Source of the DNA: CALMEC01 sp964434425
GTDB lineage: Bacteria > Actinomycetota > Thermoleophilia > Miltoncostaeales > Miltoncostaeaceae
Reading direction: 5' to 3'
Assembly: GCA_964434425.1 (NCBI GenBank)
Contig: CAYSVH010000001.1
Span: 308,573 to 372,572 of the forward strand
DNA length: 64,000 nt
Positions within the stretch are counted from its first letter, which is position 1, and the number at the start of each line of letters is the position of its first letter. The position numbers and the translations under genes were made by a program. Shown piece after piece: positions 9,781-20,045 of this stretch. Below the pieces are notes generated by a model. The model searched no databases, was not told the origin of the DNA, and saw only the letters and a program-made list of their open reading frames with translations.

Positions 9781-12700
9781 ATGCCACTCACGAATTCGGA
9801 ACTGCTGCGATTGGACGCGAGCGCCGGGCTGAGTTTCCGGGAGCTGGCCGATACCGAGCCGAAGCTCGCCGCCAAGCTCACGCCGGTACTGGACGAACGG
9901 CTGACGGCGGCCGTCGGCGAGATGATCTCCCGTTCGGAGAAACTGCGAGACGCGGCCGGTGACCTCGGCGCGATCACGCTCCCGGACGATCTCTCGACAC
10001 CGGTGGCGCAGGTGACGGTCGACGTCCTGCGCGACGCGATCGGTGAGAAGGCGATCGCCGAGGACCCGGCCCTGCAGGAGGCGATCGCCACCCTCGAGTC
10101 GGATATCGATGTCGGCGTCAGGGTTGCCGATGCGGTCGGCGTCGACGAGCCACTGCGGACAGTGCCCGGGCTGGGTGCCGACCTGTCCCGTGCGCGTGTG
10201 CACGCCTTCGCCGACGCGGTCGGCCTGCCCGCGAAGACCGCCACGGCGCTCGGCGGGCTCGGCTCCCTGACCGCGGTCACCGAGACGAACCTCGCCGCTC
10301 TGGTCGATGCCGGCACCCTGACCGCCACGGCGGCGCGTAACGCGGGCACCGCGGTGGCCCTCTATGACCTGTTCGACGAGCGGCAGGAGCTCATACAGGC
10401 GTTCGCCGCCGAGGCCGCCGACCCTGTGGCGCTGACGTCGCTTCCCGCCGACCAGTGGAAAAAGCGGATCGTCGCCAGCGGGACGATCCCCCTCGGCGGC
10501 ATGAGCGAGGACGACTACGCCGGGCTCCTGCGCGCCAGGATCGACGAGCGCTTCCGCACGAGTGCCATCGCCCGGGACCTCACGGCCGCGCGGATCCCCG
10601 CCGTGCTCGACGCCAATGTCGAGCTCGACGCGCTACGCGCGGACGATCGCAACGCCCGGGTCGTCGGGCGGGACTTCGGTGATCTCAGCATCGGTCGCAT
10701 GCCGGCCGCCCGGCGCAAGAAGCTGCGCGAGGCCCACGAGCAGGTCACCACCCTGCACCGACGCTACCGCGGACTCGGCATCGGTGAGCTGCTCGACGAC
10801 ACGACGTCACCGGCCGCCGACCGCGTCACCGAGGCCGGCCGTCGCATCGATCAGGCGAACGCGTTCCTCACCGCCAATCCCGGTGCTCTGGAGATGAACC
10901 TCCTGCCGGGGAGCGATGACGCGGCGAACCTCCGGTTCCCACGGGGCACGTCCCAGGATGACCGAAAGCGCCTGCTGGCGTTCGGCCGCGGTTACCAGCG
11001 GGCTCTCGCCGTGACCGACGACCTCCCGACCGCGCAGGCGATGGTCGACGCCGGGCTGGGGTCGGCCATCTCGATCATGCGCCACACACCCGACCGCATC
11101 GCCGCGCTGACGGGGTTCGATGCGGACCGCATCGCCCGCCTGATCGACCGTGCCGAGGGAGTCGCGATCGCCACCGGGTCCGGCGTGGCGACGATCCTCG
11201 ACGCCGGGTCCGGAGGCTTCACCGACCTTGCGGTGAACAACGTGCTCCCCGATGTGGGCGACTTCCTCAAGGAGCTTCCGGGCTACGAGGACTTCTTCGG
11301 TGCCCAGGAACTCTGCGACTGCTCGCACTGCCGATCCATGCTCAGTCCCGCCGCCTATTTCGTCGATCTGATGAGATTCATCGATGAGAAGGTGACGCGA
11401 CCGGTCTTCGGACAGCGGCAGTCCCATGACCTGATGCTCCGGACGCGCCGCCCGGACCTCTGGGACCGGCTCGAGCTGACCTGCGAGAACACGAACCAGG
11501 AGATCCCCTCCCTCGTCATCGTGAACGAGGTCCTCGAGGACGCGGTCTCCCGGGATGTCCAGCCGGGCGGCGACCTCACCGATCGCGCGCGGGTGCGCGG
11601 GCGCGTCTATGGCCAGGAGCTGAGCGTGAAGACGCACAGCTTCAAGCAGCCGTTCCACCTTCCGTTCACGGAGCTCGCGACCTACATCCGCCACTTCGAC
11701 CGGTCGCTGGCCGATCTCGCCGAAGCGGGAGCGGCCGTCGGAACCCCGCTGGCGCGGCTGCGGCTGGTGCTGCCCCCGGAGGACCACCGGCTGATCACCA
11801 CCCCCGACGTGACCGTTGCCGTGCTGAGCCGCCTCTACGGCATCGACTTCGCCCAGGGCACCGATCCCGTCGATGTGCAGGATCTGCTTTCGCCGATCGG
11901 CGTGGAACGTGACGAACTCGGCGACCTGCTCGACGTGCGGTTCGTGCGAGAGCGCGCGGCGATCACCATCCGGTCCGAGAAGCGCGACGCCGCAAGCGTG
12001 CAGAACGACATCGAACGTGTGCGCGGCCTGACGTTGGGCGCCCTCGACCGGCTCCACCGCTTCGTCCGGCTGTGGCGTGCCACGGGCTGGCGCACCGGGG
12101 AGCTCGACATCGTGCGCACGCGGCTGGAACAGTCCGGGGAGGGCACGGGCCTCGACGGCGGAATCGTCGCGGCGGTCGCCCACCTGCGCCGGATCGGCGA
12201 GTCGTGGGACATGCCCGTCGAGGAGCTGGTGAGCCTGTGCGCCGACATCCCCGACGTCCCCGCCGCCGGCGCCCGGCCACGGCCGCCCGGATCGCGCCGC
12301 GATCACGCGGCGGCTCCCGCCCGGGTGCCGTTGCTCGACCGGCTGTTCAACCGTCCCGCCGACGTGGAGGCCGACGGCGCCTATCCGAACGCGGGTGCGA
12401 CGTTCACCCACCCGATGCTGGCCATCGGCGCGCCGGTCCCCTCACCCGTCCTGCCCCGCCTCCTCGCCGGTCTGTCCGTCGACGAGGGCGGGCTCCATCA
12501 CCTGATCCGGGGTCTGGCGATCCCCCTCGGTGTCGACCTGACCTCGGCGGTCGCGGCGGATCGGGCGTTCCCGCTCACCCTGCGCAACCTGTCGCTGCTC
12601 TACCGGCACGCCCGGCTCGCCCGGGTGCTCGGGATCGCCGTCCCCGAGCTGTTCGCTCTCGCCGCCCTGGCGCCCGGCATTCCCCTGGGCTACGTGGAAA

Positions 12701-15700
12701 CCCTCGCCGATCTCGACGCGCTGGTGCGCGCCGCGCGGTGGGTCACGTCCAGCCGGTGGTCGATCGCCGCGCTGGTGGAGGCGTGCGCGCCCGGTACCCC
12801 GGCGATCGTCGTGAGCCGCGCCGCGGTGGGGGCGACGGCTGCGGGAACGCAGGTCGGCTACGACGTCGAGCGCTACGGCCGGGCACTGCCCCGGGAGACG
12901 GTGACCCTCGCCGCGAACACCACGCTCACCGCCGTCGTCGCCGACTGGAACGCCCAGGCGCAGTCGACCGTCGCCTACCGCGCCGACGCCACCGGTGCCG
13001 CCGCACCCGATGGCGACCGTCTCGCGATCCGTACGCTCACGCCCGGCGCGGGTGCCCGCATCACGATCACCGCCGACGCCGCCGCGCTGTTCGCCCAGAA
13101 CCCGCCGGTCAGCGCCGCCGGTTCGGACGTCGTGGTGCCCGCACAGGGCGGGGTGCCGTCGATCGCAGCCGCGGACCTTGCCCGGCAGGTCGTCGACGAG
13201 GTCAACGCGACCGGCGCGCTCACCTTCGCCGACACGCTGTTCACCACCATCGCGCCGTTCGCCCCTCGGGTTACGAGCCCGGCGGCGGTGGCCGCGGCCG
13301 CCGCCGGCGACACCGTCACCTACACCGCGGTGCGACGCGGCCAGGTGGGTGTCACCGAGACCGTGACGTTCGCCGACGACTCCGACCTCGATGCCGTCGT
13401 GGCCGACTGGAACGGACAGGTCACCGCCACGGTGGCCTTCCGGTCGGACGCCACCGGCACCGCGTCCGCGGCGGGGGCGTACCTGTCGGTCCGATTGTCC
13501 GACGGGGACGGCGACGACAGTCGGATCGACATCACCGCCGACTCCGCGAACATCCTGACCGCCGCCGGGACCGCCTCCGTCCGGGGTCTCACCATCACCG
13601 AGGAACGCTCGCGGGCGGTCATCACCGCCAACCTCGCGCGGCTGGAGCCGGTCGGACGCGACGGCGCCCACCGGCTCCGCGGTGACTGGGACCCGTCCGC
13701 CCCGGTGGCCACGGGCGGGCTCGACGCCTCCGTCGAGCCCACGCTGCGTGCGGTGTTCAACGGCTTCCACGGCGGGGCCGTCCTGCTCGGCGCCCTGCCG
13801 GGGAAGCTGGCGGCCGGCCCGGCCGCCGTGGCGCGGGCCGTCGATCTGCTGGGGATCGACCTGGCGGATGCCCCGCTGTTCGGTGAGCTGCGTGATCCGA
13901 CGCTGGATCCGGTCGAGATCGCCTCGGTGATCACGCGGCTTCACCGGTTCGAGCGGGTCCTCACCGTCGCCCGCGTCGGTGACGCCCCCATGCTCGACGT
14001 ACTGAAGAACCAGCGCGCGTGGTTCGGCATCGACGACTTCGACCACATCGGCCTGGCGTCCATCCGCCGGCTCGACCTTTTCCGGAACCTGATCGACCCC
14101 TGGATCCAGCGCGAGGAGGACCCACCCGACCTCGCGGCCGCCATCGCCGGCTACGTCGCGGGGACGGGATTCGCCGCCGGTGACCTCGCCACGGTCGCCA
14201 CGCTCGTCGGCAGCGACGAGGCTCTCGTCGCCTCTCTGCGCACCGAGCTTCCGCAGCCCGCGGAGCCGTTCGCCGCCCTCGAGCAGGTCATCCTCGCCTC
14301 GCTGGTTTGCCGGCAGGTGGGGGCGCCGGCCGTGCTGCTTCGCCTGATCCAGTCGGCGCGGTTCGACGAGCTCACATCGGCGAGCGCGCTGCTCGCGGGT
14401 GCGCTGCGGGCGCGGTACCCGGACCCTGCGGACTTCGAGAGCAACCACGAGCCGTATCGCGACATCGTGCTGTCACGGCAGCGTGACGGCCTCGTCGCGT
14501 ATCTGCTGCACTCGCGGACGACCTATCCGTTCGACGAGGTCAGCGACCTGTACCACCACTACCTGCTCGACCCGCTCGTGGAGGGCGTGGTCAGGACCTC
14601 GCGTGTCGCCGCCGGCATCGCCGGCGCACAGCTCTACGTCCAGCGCTGCCTGATGAACCTCGAGGAGACGGCGCAGGGCCACACCGACCCGCTCCGGGTG
14701 TCGCCGTCGCGCATTCCGCGCGCCGAGTGGGACTGGCGTCAGAACTACCGCGTGTGGGAGGCCAACCGGAAGGTCTTCCTCTTCCCGGAGTCGTATCTGG
14801 AACCCGAGCTGCGCGACGACAAGACCCCGCTCTTCAAACAGCTCGAGGAGGAACTGCTCGCGAAGCCGGTCACCGAGGAGGCCGTGCGGGAGGCGTACAG
14901 CCGCTATCTGCGGGGCTTCGACGAGCTGGCCGGCCTGCGCATCGCCGGGTCCTACCATGAGCGCAACGAGGGGGCCCGCCGCGACGTCCTCCACCTGTTC
15001 GGCACCACCGGCGACGATCCGCCCGTGTACTACTACCGCCGCGTCGACGACGCCCACTTCGGTGTGGGCGCCACGGATCGTGCCACGCGGTGGGGTCCGT
15101 GGCAGCGGCTCGATCTCCAGATCCCGACCCGGACGGTGTCGCCGCTCGTGCACAACGGGCAGCTCTACGTGTTCTGGGTCCGGTATGTCACCCGGTCGGT
15201 GAACCAGATCGTGAACGGCACCAGCAGGTTCGCGGGCTACAGCCATCGCGCCCACGTCGAGTTCTCCACCCGCCGGCTCGACGGCACCTGGACGCCGGCC
15301 CAGCCGGTGGAGCTGACGGAGGAGCCGTTCGTGACGAGCGGAAACGGCATCATCCTCGACCCGCTCGTGCCGCGGGACGCGACCAAGCTGGAGCTGCCGT
15401 ATGTCGGTTCGCTGATGCTCTATTCCAACTACCAGCCGCTCTACGACCGGGTCGCCCACGACCAGCCGAAGGACGACTACACGCTGCGCGGGTTCGGCTG
15501 GGACCGCATCTACCCGGGATCCGGTGACCGGATCGAGCTGCGCGGGATCAACTTCCAGATGTGGTCGAGGCTCGATCTGTACACGCGTCAGATCGGACGG
15601 CGCATCAACTACGACGACGTCAATCCGCCCGGGCCTCTCATGAACCGGGGTGTGCCCTGGTTCCCGCCGGAGGCGATCGAGGGGATCGCCGTCGTGATCG

Positions 15701-18700
15701 CGCTCATTTCCCTGTTCGGAGGCAGCCTGAGCGAGTCCCAGAAGATCCTCAAGGGCATCCTCCAGAGCGCGAAGCAGGACCTGTTCTGGTCACAGGTCAC
15801 GGGCGACAGACGGACCCTGCACGCGATCACGATGGGCACGGGCGAGTACGCCGTGTTCGACCGGTACACGTTCGCGTCCCTGCTGCTCGAGCGCGAGAGG
15901 CTGGAGCGATACGAACAGCGGCTGGCGGTGACCGGCCCTCCCGAGTGGACCGCTCCGCAGTGGCACCCGGACGTCACCGGCTACCTGAAGCGGTTCTTCC
16001 GTCCGAATCCCGTGCTGTCGATGCCCGCGGCGGCGACGGTGGGCGTGGTGAACGGCGCCTACGCGGACGTCATCGTCCAGAACGGCCGGGAGATGTTCCA
16101 CGTCGGCAAGCGCACCGTCGAAGGCAAGCCGTATGTGCTGCGGCGGCTGTCCACAGGGGTCAGCGAGCAGGTCGCCACCATCCTGCACAACGAGGGCCTC
16201 GACGCCCTCCTTGCCACGAGCCGTCAGCAGCAGGTCAACGAGCCGGGGCATCCGTTCAGCAACCTCGGTGCCGGGCTCGCCGACCGGTCGCGTTCGGGGA
16301 CGCTCGACTTCGACGGCCCGATGGGCACCTACCTCCGCGAGATCTACTTCCACATACCGTTCCTGCTCGCCGACCATCTCAACAGCCAGGGCGAGTTCGA
16401 GGCGGCGCAGCGGTGGTACCACCACGTCTTCGACCCGACCTCGTCGGAGGTGATCGGGGGGATCCCCGCCGGGATTCCCGATGCCGAGCGGCGCCGGCGC
16501 GAGCTTGACCGGGTGTGGCGCTACCGGGAACTGCGCAGGCTGGACGCCCAGGCCCTGCGGCAGCAGCTCGTCAACGCCCCGGCGCTCGATGCGTACAGGC
16601 GCGACCCGTTCAATCCGCACGCGATCGCCCGCCTCCGTCTGACCGCCTATCAGAAGTCGCTGGTGATGAGGTACATCGACAACCTCCTCGACTGGGGTGA
16701 CCACCTGTTCGCGCTGGCCTACTCGCAGGGCAACCCGGAGCACCTGCGTGAGGCGACGCTCAAGTACCTCCTGGCACAGGACCTCCTCGGGAAGCGCCCG
16801 TACCGGGGCGGCGCGTGCGGTGACGGGGTGGCCACGAGCAGGCGGCTCGCGGACATCCTCGCCACCATGGCCGACGACGCCGATGAGTTCCTGGTGGAGC
16901 TCGAGTCGCTGATCGTGACCTACACCGGCTTCCCGGCGCAGACGACCACCGGCTTCATGCCGCTCTGGCACGCGGCCACCTCGGATACCTCCACCGCCGG
17001 TGGCGGTGCCCAGGGGTCGGCCGGTGCATACGCCGAGCGCGCGATGGGACGTGCGCTGACGCAGAACGACCTCGATGCGCCGCCACCGGCGCTGATCGAG
17101 CAGATGGCGAGTATCCGTCACGTGGACCTCTCCGCCTTCGCCGAACTGGCGGACGGCGCCACCGATGCGCCGGTCTCGGCGCCGGCGGAGGCGGTGACGG
17201 GTTTGGTTGCCGACGTCCGGGTCGTGATACCGGCCTTCGTGTGGGAGGTCGAGCGGAACGCACTGTTCTGCCTTCCCGCGAACGAGAAGCTCGGTGGCTA
17301 CTGGGACAGGGTGGAGGACCGCCTGTTCAAGGTCCGGAATGCGCTCGACCCGGACGGCAACTTCCGTCCGCTGCCCCTGTTCTCGGCACCGATCGATCCC
17401 GGGCTGCTGGTGCGCGCCAAGGCCGCGGGCCTCGGTGTCGAGGATGCCCTCGGCCAGTCGGCGGGGACGGTTCCGCCGTTCAGGTTCAGCTACCTCATCG
17501 AACGTGCCCGGACGCAGGCGGCGACACTGCAGCAGTTCGGCTCTGCGCTTCTCAGTGCCCATGAGCGCCGCGACGGGGAGGACCTGGCGGCCCTGCGCAA
17601 CACGCATGAGCGCAACCTGCACAGGCTGACGCTCGAGACACGGCGCACGGAGCTGACCGCGGCGGCCGTCGGCCTGGAGCAGGCGACGCGCCAGCAGGAG
17701 AGTGCCCGGTATCGGTACGAGCACGCGGCCGAGCTGATCGCGACGGGTCTCACCGCGCCGGAGCTCGCCCAGACCGCCTTCCGTGCCACGGCCACCGTGC
17801 TCCGCGGAGCCGACGCGATCCTCAAGCTCGCGGCGGGCATCGGCTACCTCGTGCCCGAGCTCGGATCACCGTTCGCGATGAAGTACGGCGGCAAACAGCT
17901 CGGTGACTCGTTTGACGCCATCGCCCAGTCGATCGCCAGCACCGCAACCGTCGCCGAGCTCGCGGCGGATGTCTCGGGGACGGTCGCGGGCTTCGAGCGC
18001 CGTGAGGAGGGGTGGCGCCATGACCTGCGGCTCGCCGAGAACGAGCTGAAGGTGCTCGACCGGGATGTGCGTTCCGCCGAGCTTCGCCGTGACCTCGCCC
18101 AGCGGGCGCTCGACCAGCAGGCCCTCACGGCCCGGCAGCACGACGAGGTCATGGATCTCTACCGGGATAAGTTCACGGGGCTGGGGCTCTACACCCACAT
18201 GGCCCGGGCGCTCCAGCAGCTTCACCGGCAGGCGTACGGCAACGCCCTCGCGGTCGCGCGCCTGGCCGAGCAGGCCTACCACTTCGAGCTGCCCGGCGAC
18301 GATGCCACGTACGTCGGCGGGGAGTGGGACGGCGCCCGGTCCGGGCTCCTGGCGGGGGAGCGGCTGACGCTCGCGCTGGCGACGCTCGAACGGCGGTACC
18401 TGGAACGGTACGAGGATCTGCCGACCCAGATCCCGCAGACGTTCTCCCTGAAGGCGATCGATCCGGCGGCGCTGATCGAACTTCGTGAGACGGGCTCGTG
18501 CGAGATGCGCATCCCCGAGTTCGAGTTCGACCTGCAGTACCCCGGTGACTACCGGCGCCAGATCCGCGCCGTGCAGATCACGATCCCGAGTGTGCGCGGT
18601 CCGTACACCAACGTGAGTGCCACGCTCACGCTGCTCGGAAGCCGGATCCGCACGGAGCCGGTCACCGGCGCGGCGGCGCTCAGCGACGTCCCGGTGACAC

Positions 18701-19416
18701 GGACGGCGCGCATCGCGACGAGCAGCGCCCAGAGCGACTCGGGGCGTTTCGAGCTGAACTTCAGCGGGCCGCTCAACAACCCGTTCGAAGGAGCGGGAGC
18801 GATCAGCGACTGGCGGATCGAGCTGCCCAGGCTGCTGCGCCCGTTCGACTACGGCACCATCTCCGACGTGGGTATGACGATCAGCTACACGGCCAGGTAC
18901 GACGGCGTGCTGCGTGATGCGATCGAGGATCCGGCGGGCGCCGGCGGCCTCATCGCCTCACTCGCCCAGACGCCGCTGAAGCGGGCGTTCAGCCTGAGCC
19001 GGGATTTCCCCGCGGCCTTCGAACGCCTGCTGGGATCTCCGGCCGGCACCCCCGTCGATGTGACGATCGATGATCGGCACCTGCCGCTCTTCGTGTCGGA
19101 CCTTCAGGTCACCCTCGCAAGCGCGGAACTCGTGCTCGAGATCACCGACGGCCCGGTGGGAGCGTTCGCCGTGGATCTCAACGGGACCACCGTGGACGGG
19201 TTTCCCGAGATCCCCGATCCGCGTCCGGCGGGTGCGCCGGTGGGCGGGCTGCCGGCGAAGCGGGCCGAGGCGGCACTCGCCGGCGGCATCCTCGGAGAGC
19301 ACACCCTCTCGATCAGTGCGTTCGGCGGTCTCGCCGCGGCGGGAGGAGCCGCCGGGATCGACCGTGCGCGACTCCGCGACATCATCCTGCTGGTCAGCTA
19401 TATCGCGCAACCCTAA
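9781..19416 (+). CDS. Tc toxin TcA component (channel-forming receptor-binding subunit)
   Basis: TcA proteins assemble as pentamers that bind the target cell and inject the TcC effector through a syringe-like channel. At 3211 aa this one is longer than the usual 2300-2500. Seen in order: an alpha-helical N-terminal shell; the family hallmark CSHCRSMLSPAAYFVDLMRF near residue 514; a pair of inserted repeat domains (about 1003-1260); the neuraminidase-like region with WEANRKVFLFPESYLEPELR near 1660; a helical channel region rich in Glu/Arg heptads (about 2620-2870); and the C-terminal TcB-binding domain (YPGDYRRQIRAVQITIPSVR near 2920). The ATG follows GGAGG by 8 bases. It is the second gene of the Tc operon. 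With the TcB-TcC fusion just upstream, a complete ABC toxin is encoded in two genes. The host range is unknown. Confidence 0.93.
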   Translation: MPLTNSELLRLDASAGLSFRELADTEPKLAAKLTPVLDERLTAAVGEMISRSEKLRDAAGDLGAITLPDDLSTPVAQVTVDVLRDAIGEKAIAEDPALQEAIATLESDIDVGVRVADAVGVDEPLRTVPGLGADLSRARVHAFADAVGLPAKTATALGGLGSLTAVTETNLAALVDAGTLTATAARNAGTAVALYDLFDERQELIQAFAAEAADPVALTSLPADQWKKRIVASGTIPLGGMSEDDYAGLLRARIDERFRTSAIARDLTAARIPAVLDANVELDALRADDRNARVVGRDFGDLSIGRMPAARRKKLREAHEQVTTLHRRYRGLGIGELLDDTTSPAADRVTEAGRRIDQANAFLTANPGALEMNLLPGSDDAANLRFPRGTSQDDRKRLLAFGRGYQRALAVTDDLPTAQAMVDAGLGSAISIMRHTPDRIAALTGFDADRIARLIDRAEGVAIATGSGVATILDAGSGGFTDLAVNNVLPDVGDFLKELPGYEDFFGAQELCDCSHCRSMLSPAAYFVDLMRFIDEKVTRPVFGQRQSHDLMLRTRRPDLWDRLELTCENTNQEIPSLVIVNEVLEDAVSRDVQPGGDLTDRARVRGRVYGQELSVKTHSFKQPFHLPFTELATYIRHFDRSLADLAEAGAAVGTPLARLRLVLPPEDHRLITTPDVTVAVLSRLYGIDFAQGTDPVDVQDLLSPIGVERDELGDLLDVRFVRERAAITIRSEKRDAASVQNDIERVRGLTLGALDRLHRFVRLWRATGWRTGELDIVRTRLEQSGEGTGLDGGIVAAVAHLRRIGESWDMPVEELVSLCADIPDVPAAGARPRPPGSRRDHAAAPARVPLLDRLFNRPADVEADGAYPNAGATFTHPMLAIGAPVPSPVLPRLLAGLSVDEGGLHHLIRGLAIPLGVDLTSAVAADRAFPLTLRNLSLLYRHARLARVLGIAVPELFALAALAPGIPLGYVETLADLDALVRAARWVTSSRWSIAALVEACAPGTPAIVVSRAAVGATAAGTQVGYDVERYGRALPRETVTLAANTTLTAVVADWNAQAQSTVAYRADATGAAAPDGDRLAIRTLTPGAGARITITADAAALFAQNPPVSAAGSDVVVPAQGGVPSIAAADLARQVVDEVNATGALTFADTLFTTIAPFAPRVTSPAAVAAAAAGDTVTYTAVRRGQVGVTETVTFADDSDLDAVVADWNGQVTATVAFRSDATGTASAAGAYLSVRLSDGDGDDSRIDITADSANILTAAGTASVRGLTITEERSRAVITANLARLEPVGRDGAHRLRGDWDPSAPVATGGLDASVEPTLRAVFNGFHGGAVLLGALPGKLAAGPAAVARAVDLLGIDLADAPLFGELRDPTLDPVEIASVITRLHRFERVLTVARVGDAPMLDVLKNQRAWFGIDDFDHIGLASIRRLDLFRNLIDPWIQREEDPPDLAAAIAGYVAGTGFAAGDLATVATLVGSDEALVASLRTELPQPAEPFAALEQVILASLVCRQVGAPAVLLRLIQSARFDELTSASALLAGALRARYPDPADFESNHEPYRDIVLSRQRDGLVAYLLHSRTTYPFDEVSDLYHHYLLDPLVEGVVRTSRVAAGIAGAQLYVQRCLMNLEETAQGHTDPLRVSPSRIPRAEWDWRQNYRVWEANRKVFLFPESYLEPELRDDKTPLFKQLEEELLAKPVTEEAVREAYSRYLRGFDELAGLRIAGSYHERNEGARRDVLHLFGTTGDDPPVYYYRRVDDAHFGVGATDRATRWGPWQRLDLQIPTRTVSPLVHNGQLYVFWVRYVTRSVNQIVNGTSRFAGYSHRAHVEFSTRRLDGTWTPAQPVELTEEPFVTSGNGIILDPLVPRDATKLELPYVGSLMLYSNYQPLYDRVAHDQPKDDYTLRGFGWDRIYPGSGDRIELRGINFQMWSRLDLYTRQIGRRINYDDVNPPGPLMNRGVPWFPPEAIEGIAVVIALISLFGGSLSESQKILKGILQSAKQDLFWSQVTGDRRTLHAITMGTGEYAVFDRYTFASLLLERERLERYEQRLAVTGPPEWTAPQWHPDVTGYLKRFFRPNPVLSMPAAATVGVVNGAYADVIVQNGREMFHVGKRTVEGKPYVLRRLSTGVSEQVATILHNEGLDALLATSRQQQVNEPGHPFSNLGAGLADRSRSGTLDFDGPMGTYLREIYFHIPFLLADHLNSQGEFEAAQRWYHHVFDPTSSEVIGGIPAGIPDAERRRRELDRVWRYRELRRLDAQALRQQLVNAPALDAYRRDPFNPHAIARLRLTAYQKSLVMRYIDNLLDWGDHLFALAYSQGNPEHLREATLKYLLAQDLLGKRPYRGGACGDGVATSRRLADILATMADDADEFLVELESLIVTYTGFPAQTTTGFMPLWHAATSDTSTAGGGAQGSAGAYAERAMGRALTQNDLDAPPPALIEQMASIRHVDLSAFAELADGATDAPVSAPAEAVTGLVADVRVVIPAFVWEVERNALFCLPANEKLGGYWDRVEDRLFKVRNALDPDGNFRPLPLFSAPIDPGLLVRAKAAGLGVEDALGQSAGTVPPFRFSYLIERARTQAATLQQFGSALLSAHERRDGEDLAALRNTHERNLHRLTLETRRTELTAAAVGLEQATRQQESARYRYEHAAELIATGLTAPELAQTAFRATATVLRGADAILKLAAGIGYLVPELGSPFAMKYGGKQLGDSFDAIAQSIASTATVAELAADVSGTVAGFERREEGWRHDLRLAENELKVLDRDVRSAELRRDLAQRALDQQALTARQHDEVMDLYRDKFTGLGLYTHMARALQQLHRQAYGNALAVARLAEQAYHFELPGDDATYVGGEWDGARSGLLAGERLTLALATLERRYLERYEDLPTQIPQTFSLKAIDPAALIELRETGSCEMRIPEFEFDLQYPGDYRRQIRAVQITIPSVRGPYTNVSATLTLLGSRIRTEPVTGAAALSDVPVTRTARIATSSAQSDSGRFELNFSGPLNNPFEGAGAISDWRIELPRLLRPFDYGTISDVGMTISYTARYDGVLRDAIEDPAGAGGLIASLAQTPLKRAFSLSRDFPAAFERLLGSPAGTPVDVTIDDRHLPLFVSDLQVTLASAELVLEITDGPVGAFAVDLNGTTVDGFPEIPDPRPAGAPVGGLPAKRAEAALAGGILGEHTLSISAFGGLAAAGGAAGIDRARLRDIILLVSYIAQP
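12790..13560 (+). repeat. Two tandem beta-rich domains inserted in TcA
   Basis: Two segments, about residues 1003-1120 and 1163-1260, share one pattern: TVTLAANTTLTAVVADWNAQ then VAYRADATGAAAPDGDRLAIR in the first, and TVTFADDSDLDAVVADWNGQ then VAFRSDATGTASAAGAYLSVR in the second. The spacing between matched motifs is similar, so this looks like a duplicated domain of about 100 residues. Repeated beta domains at this level of TcA are candidates for receptor-binding modules. Confidence 0.75.
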
Positions 19417-19435
19417 ATGATTGATTCCATGTTCT

Positions 19436-19858
19436 CGGCTCTTCGGGGGTTTACGTGGGCAGGGCGACCGGGATTCGGCCGCATACGAGGGTGAGCATGG
19501 CGAGGAGGGAGTCGAGTCGGCGGAACCCGCGGGCGTGGTGGCTGATCAGTCTGACGGTGCTGTTCATGCCTTCGGGGCGGGCGTTCGAGGGTCCGAGCAC
19601 GATGGCGTTGGCGATGTATTCGCGGTGGGTGTCGATCGTTAAGGCGGTGCGGATGAACGGGTCGAGTTCACTCACGCTCGCCGCGTAGATCCATTCGTCG
19701 AGAAGGCGTAGCGCCTCGTCGTGGTCGCGGGCGAGGTACACGGCCCTGAGCTGGTCGACCAAGAGCCATCCGCGATACAGGTCGAGGTTCGTCTCGGCCA
19801 TCTCGTCAGGGATCGTCTGGTCGTGGGGGGCGCAGGTTGTCGGCTCTGCGGCGAATCG
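19436..19858 (-). pseudogene. ISL3-family transposase remnant (C-terminal part)
   Basis: The last 125 or so codons match the C-terminus of the ISL3 transposase copy at 46461-47450 (YRGWLLVDQLRAVYLARDHD, ELDPFIRTAL, GMNSTVRLI, RRLDSLLA, LTLVCGRI). The element end with CTTCGGGGGTTT near 19440 matches the end of that copy near 46455. Upstream of about 19858 the match is lost, and just before this the frame is disturbed at a C6 run. The DDE core and the zinc finger are gone, so it cannot transpose on its own. It lies 20 bp after the TcA stop codon, marking an insertion-sequence boundary to the Tc locus. Confidence 0.85.
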
Positions 19859-20045
19859 CGAAACGGGGTCAAGTGCCCCTGGGCAGCAGGACGCGCCCAC
19901 GGCACCGTTTCTGACCTCACTCCGCACGACGGACACGACACGCGCCTGACTTCACCGACAGCCCTGTCACCCATCCATGCACCAGACCCCCGTCGGTGAC
20001 GTTGATCAGGCTTGGTCGTTGTGCTGGCTCGTCCCTCGGATGCCC

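Noticed and set aside
12442..14448. Long antisense frame inside the TcA gene
   Set aside because: Low-complexity Gly/Arg/Val translation and no start signal; the sense strand has a full family match.
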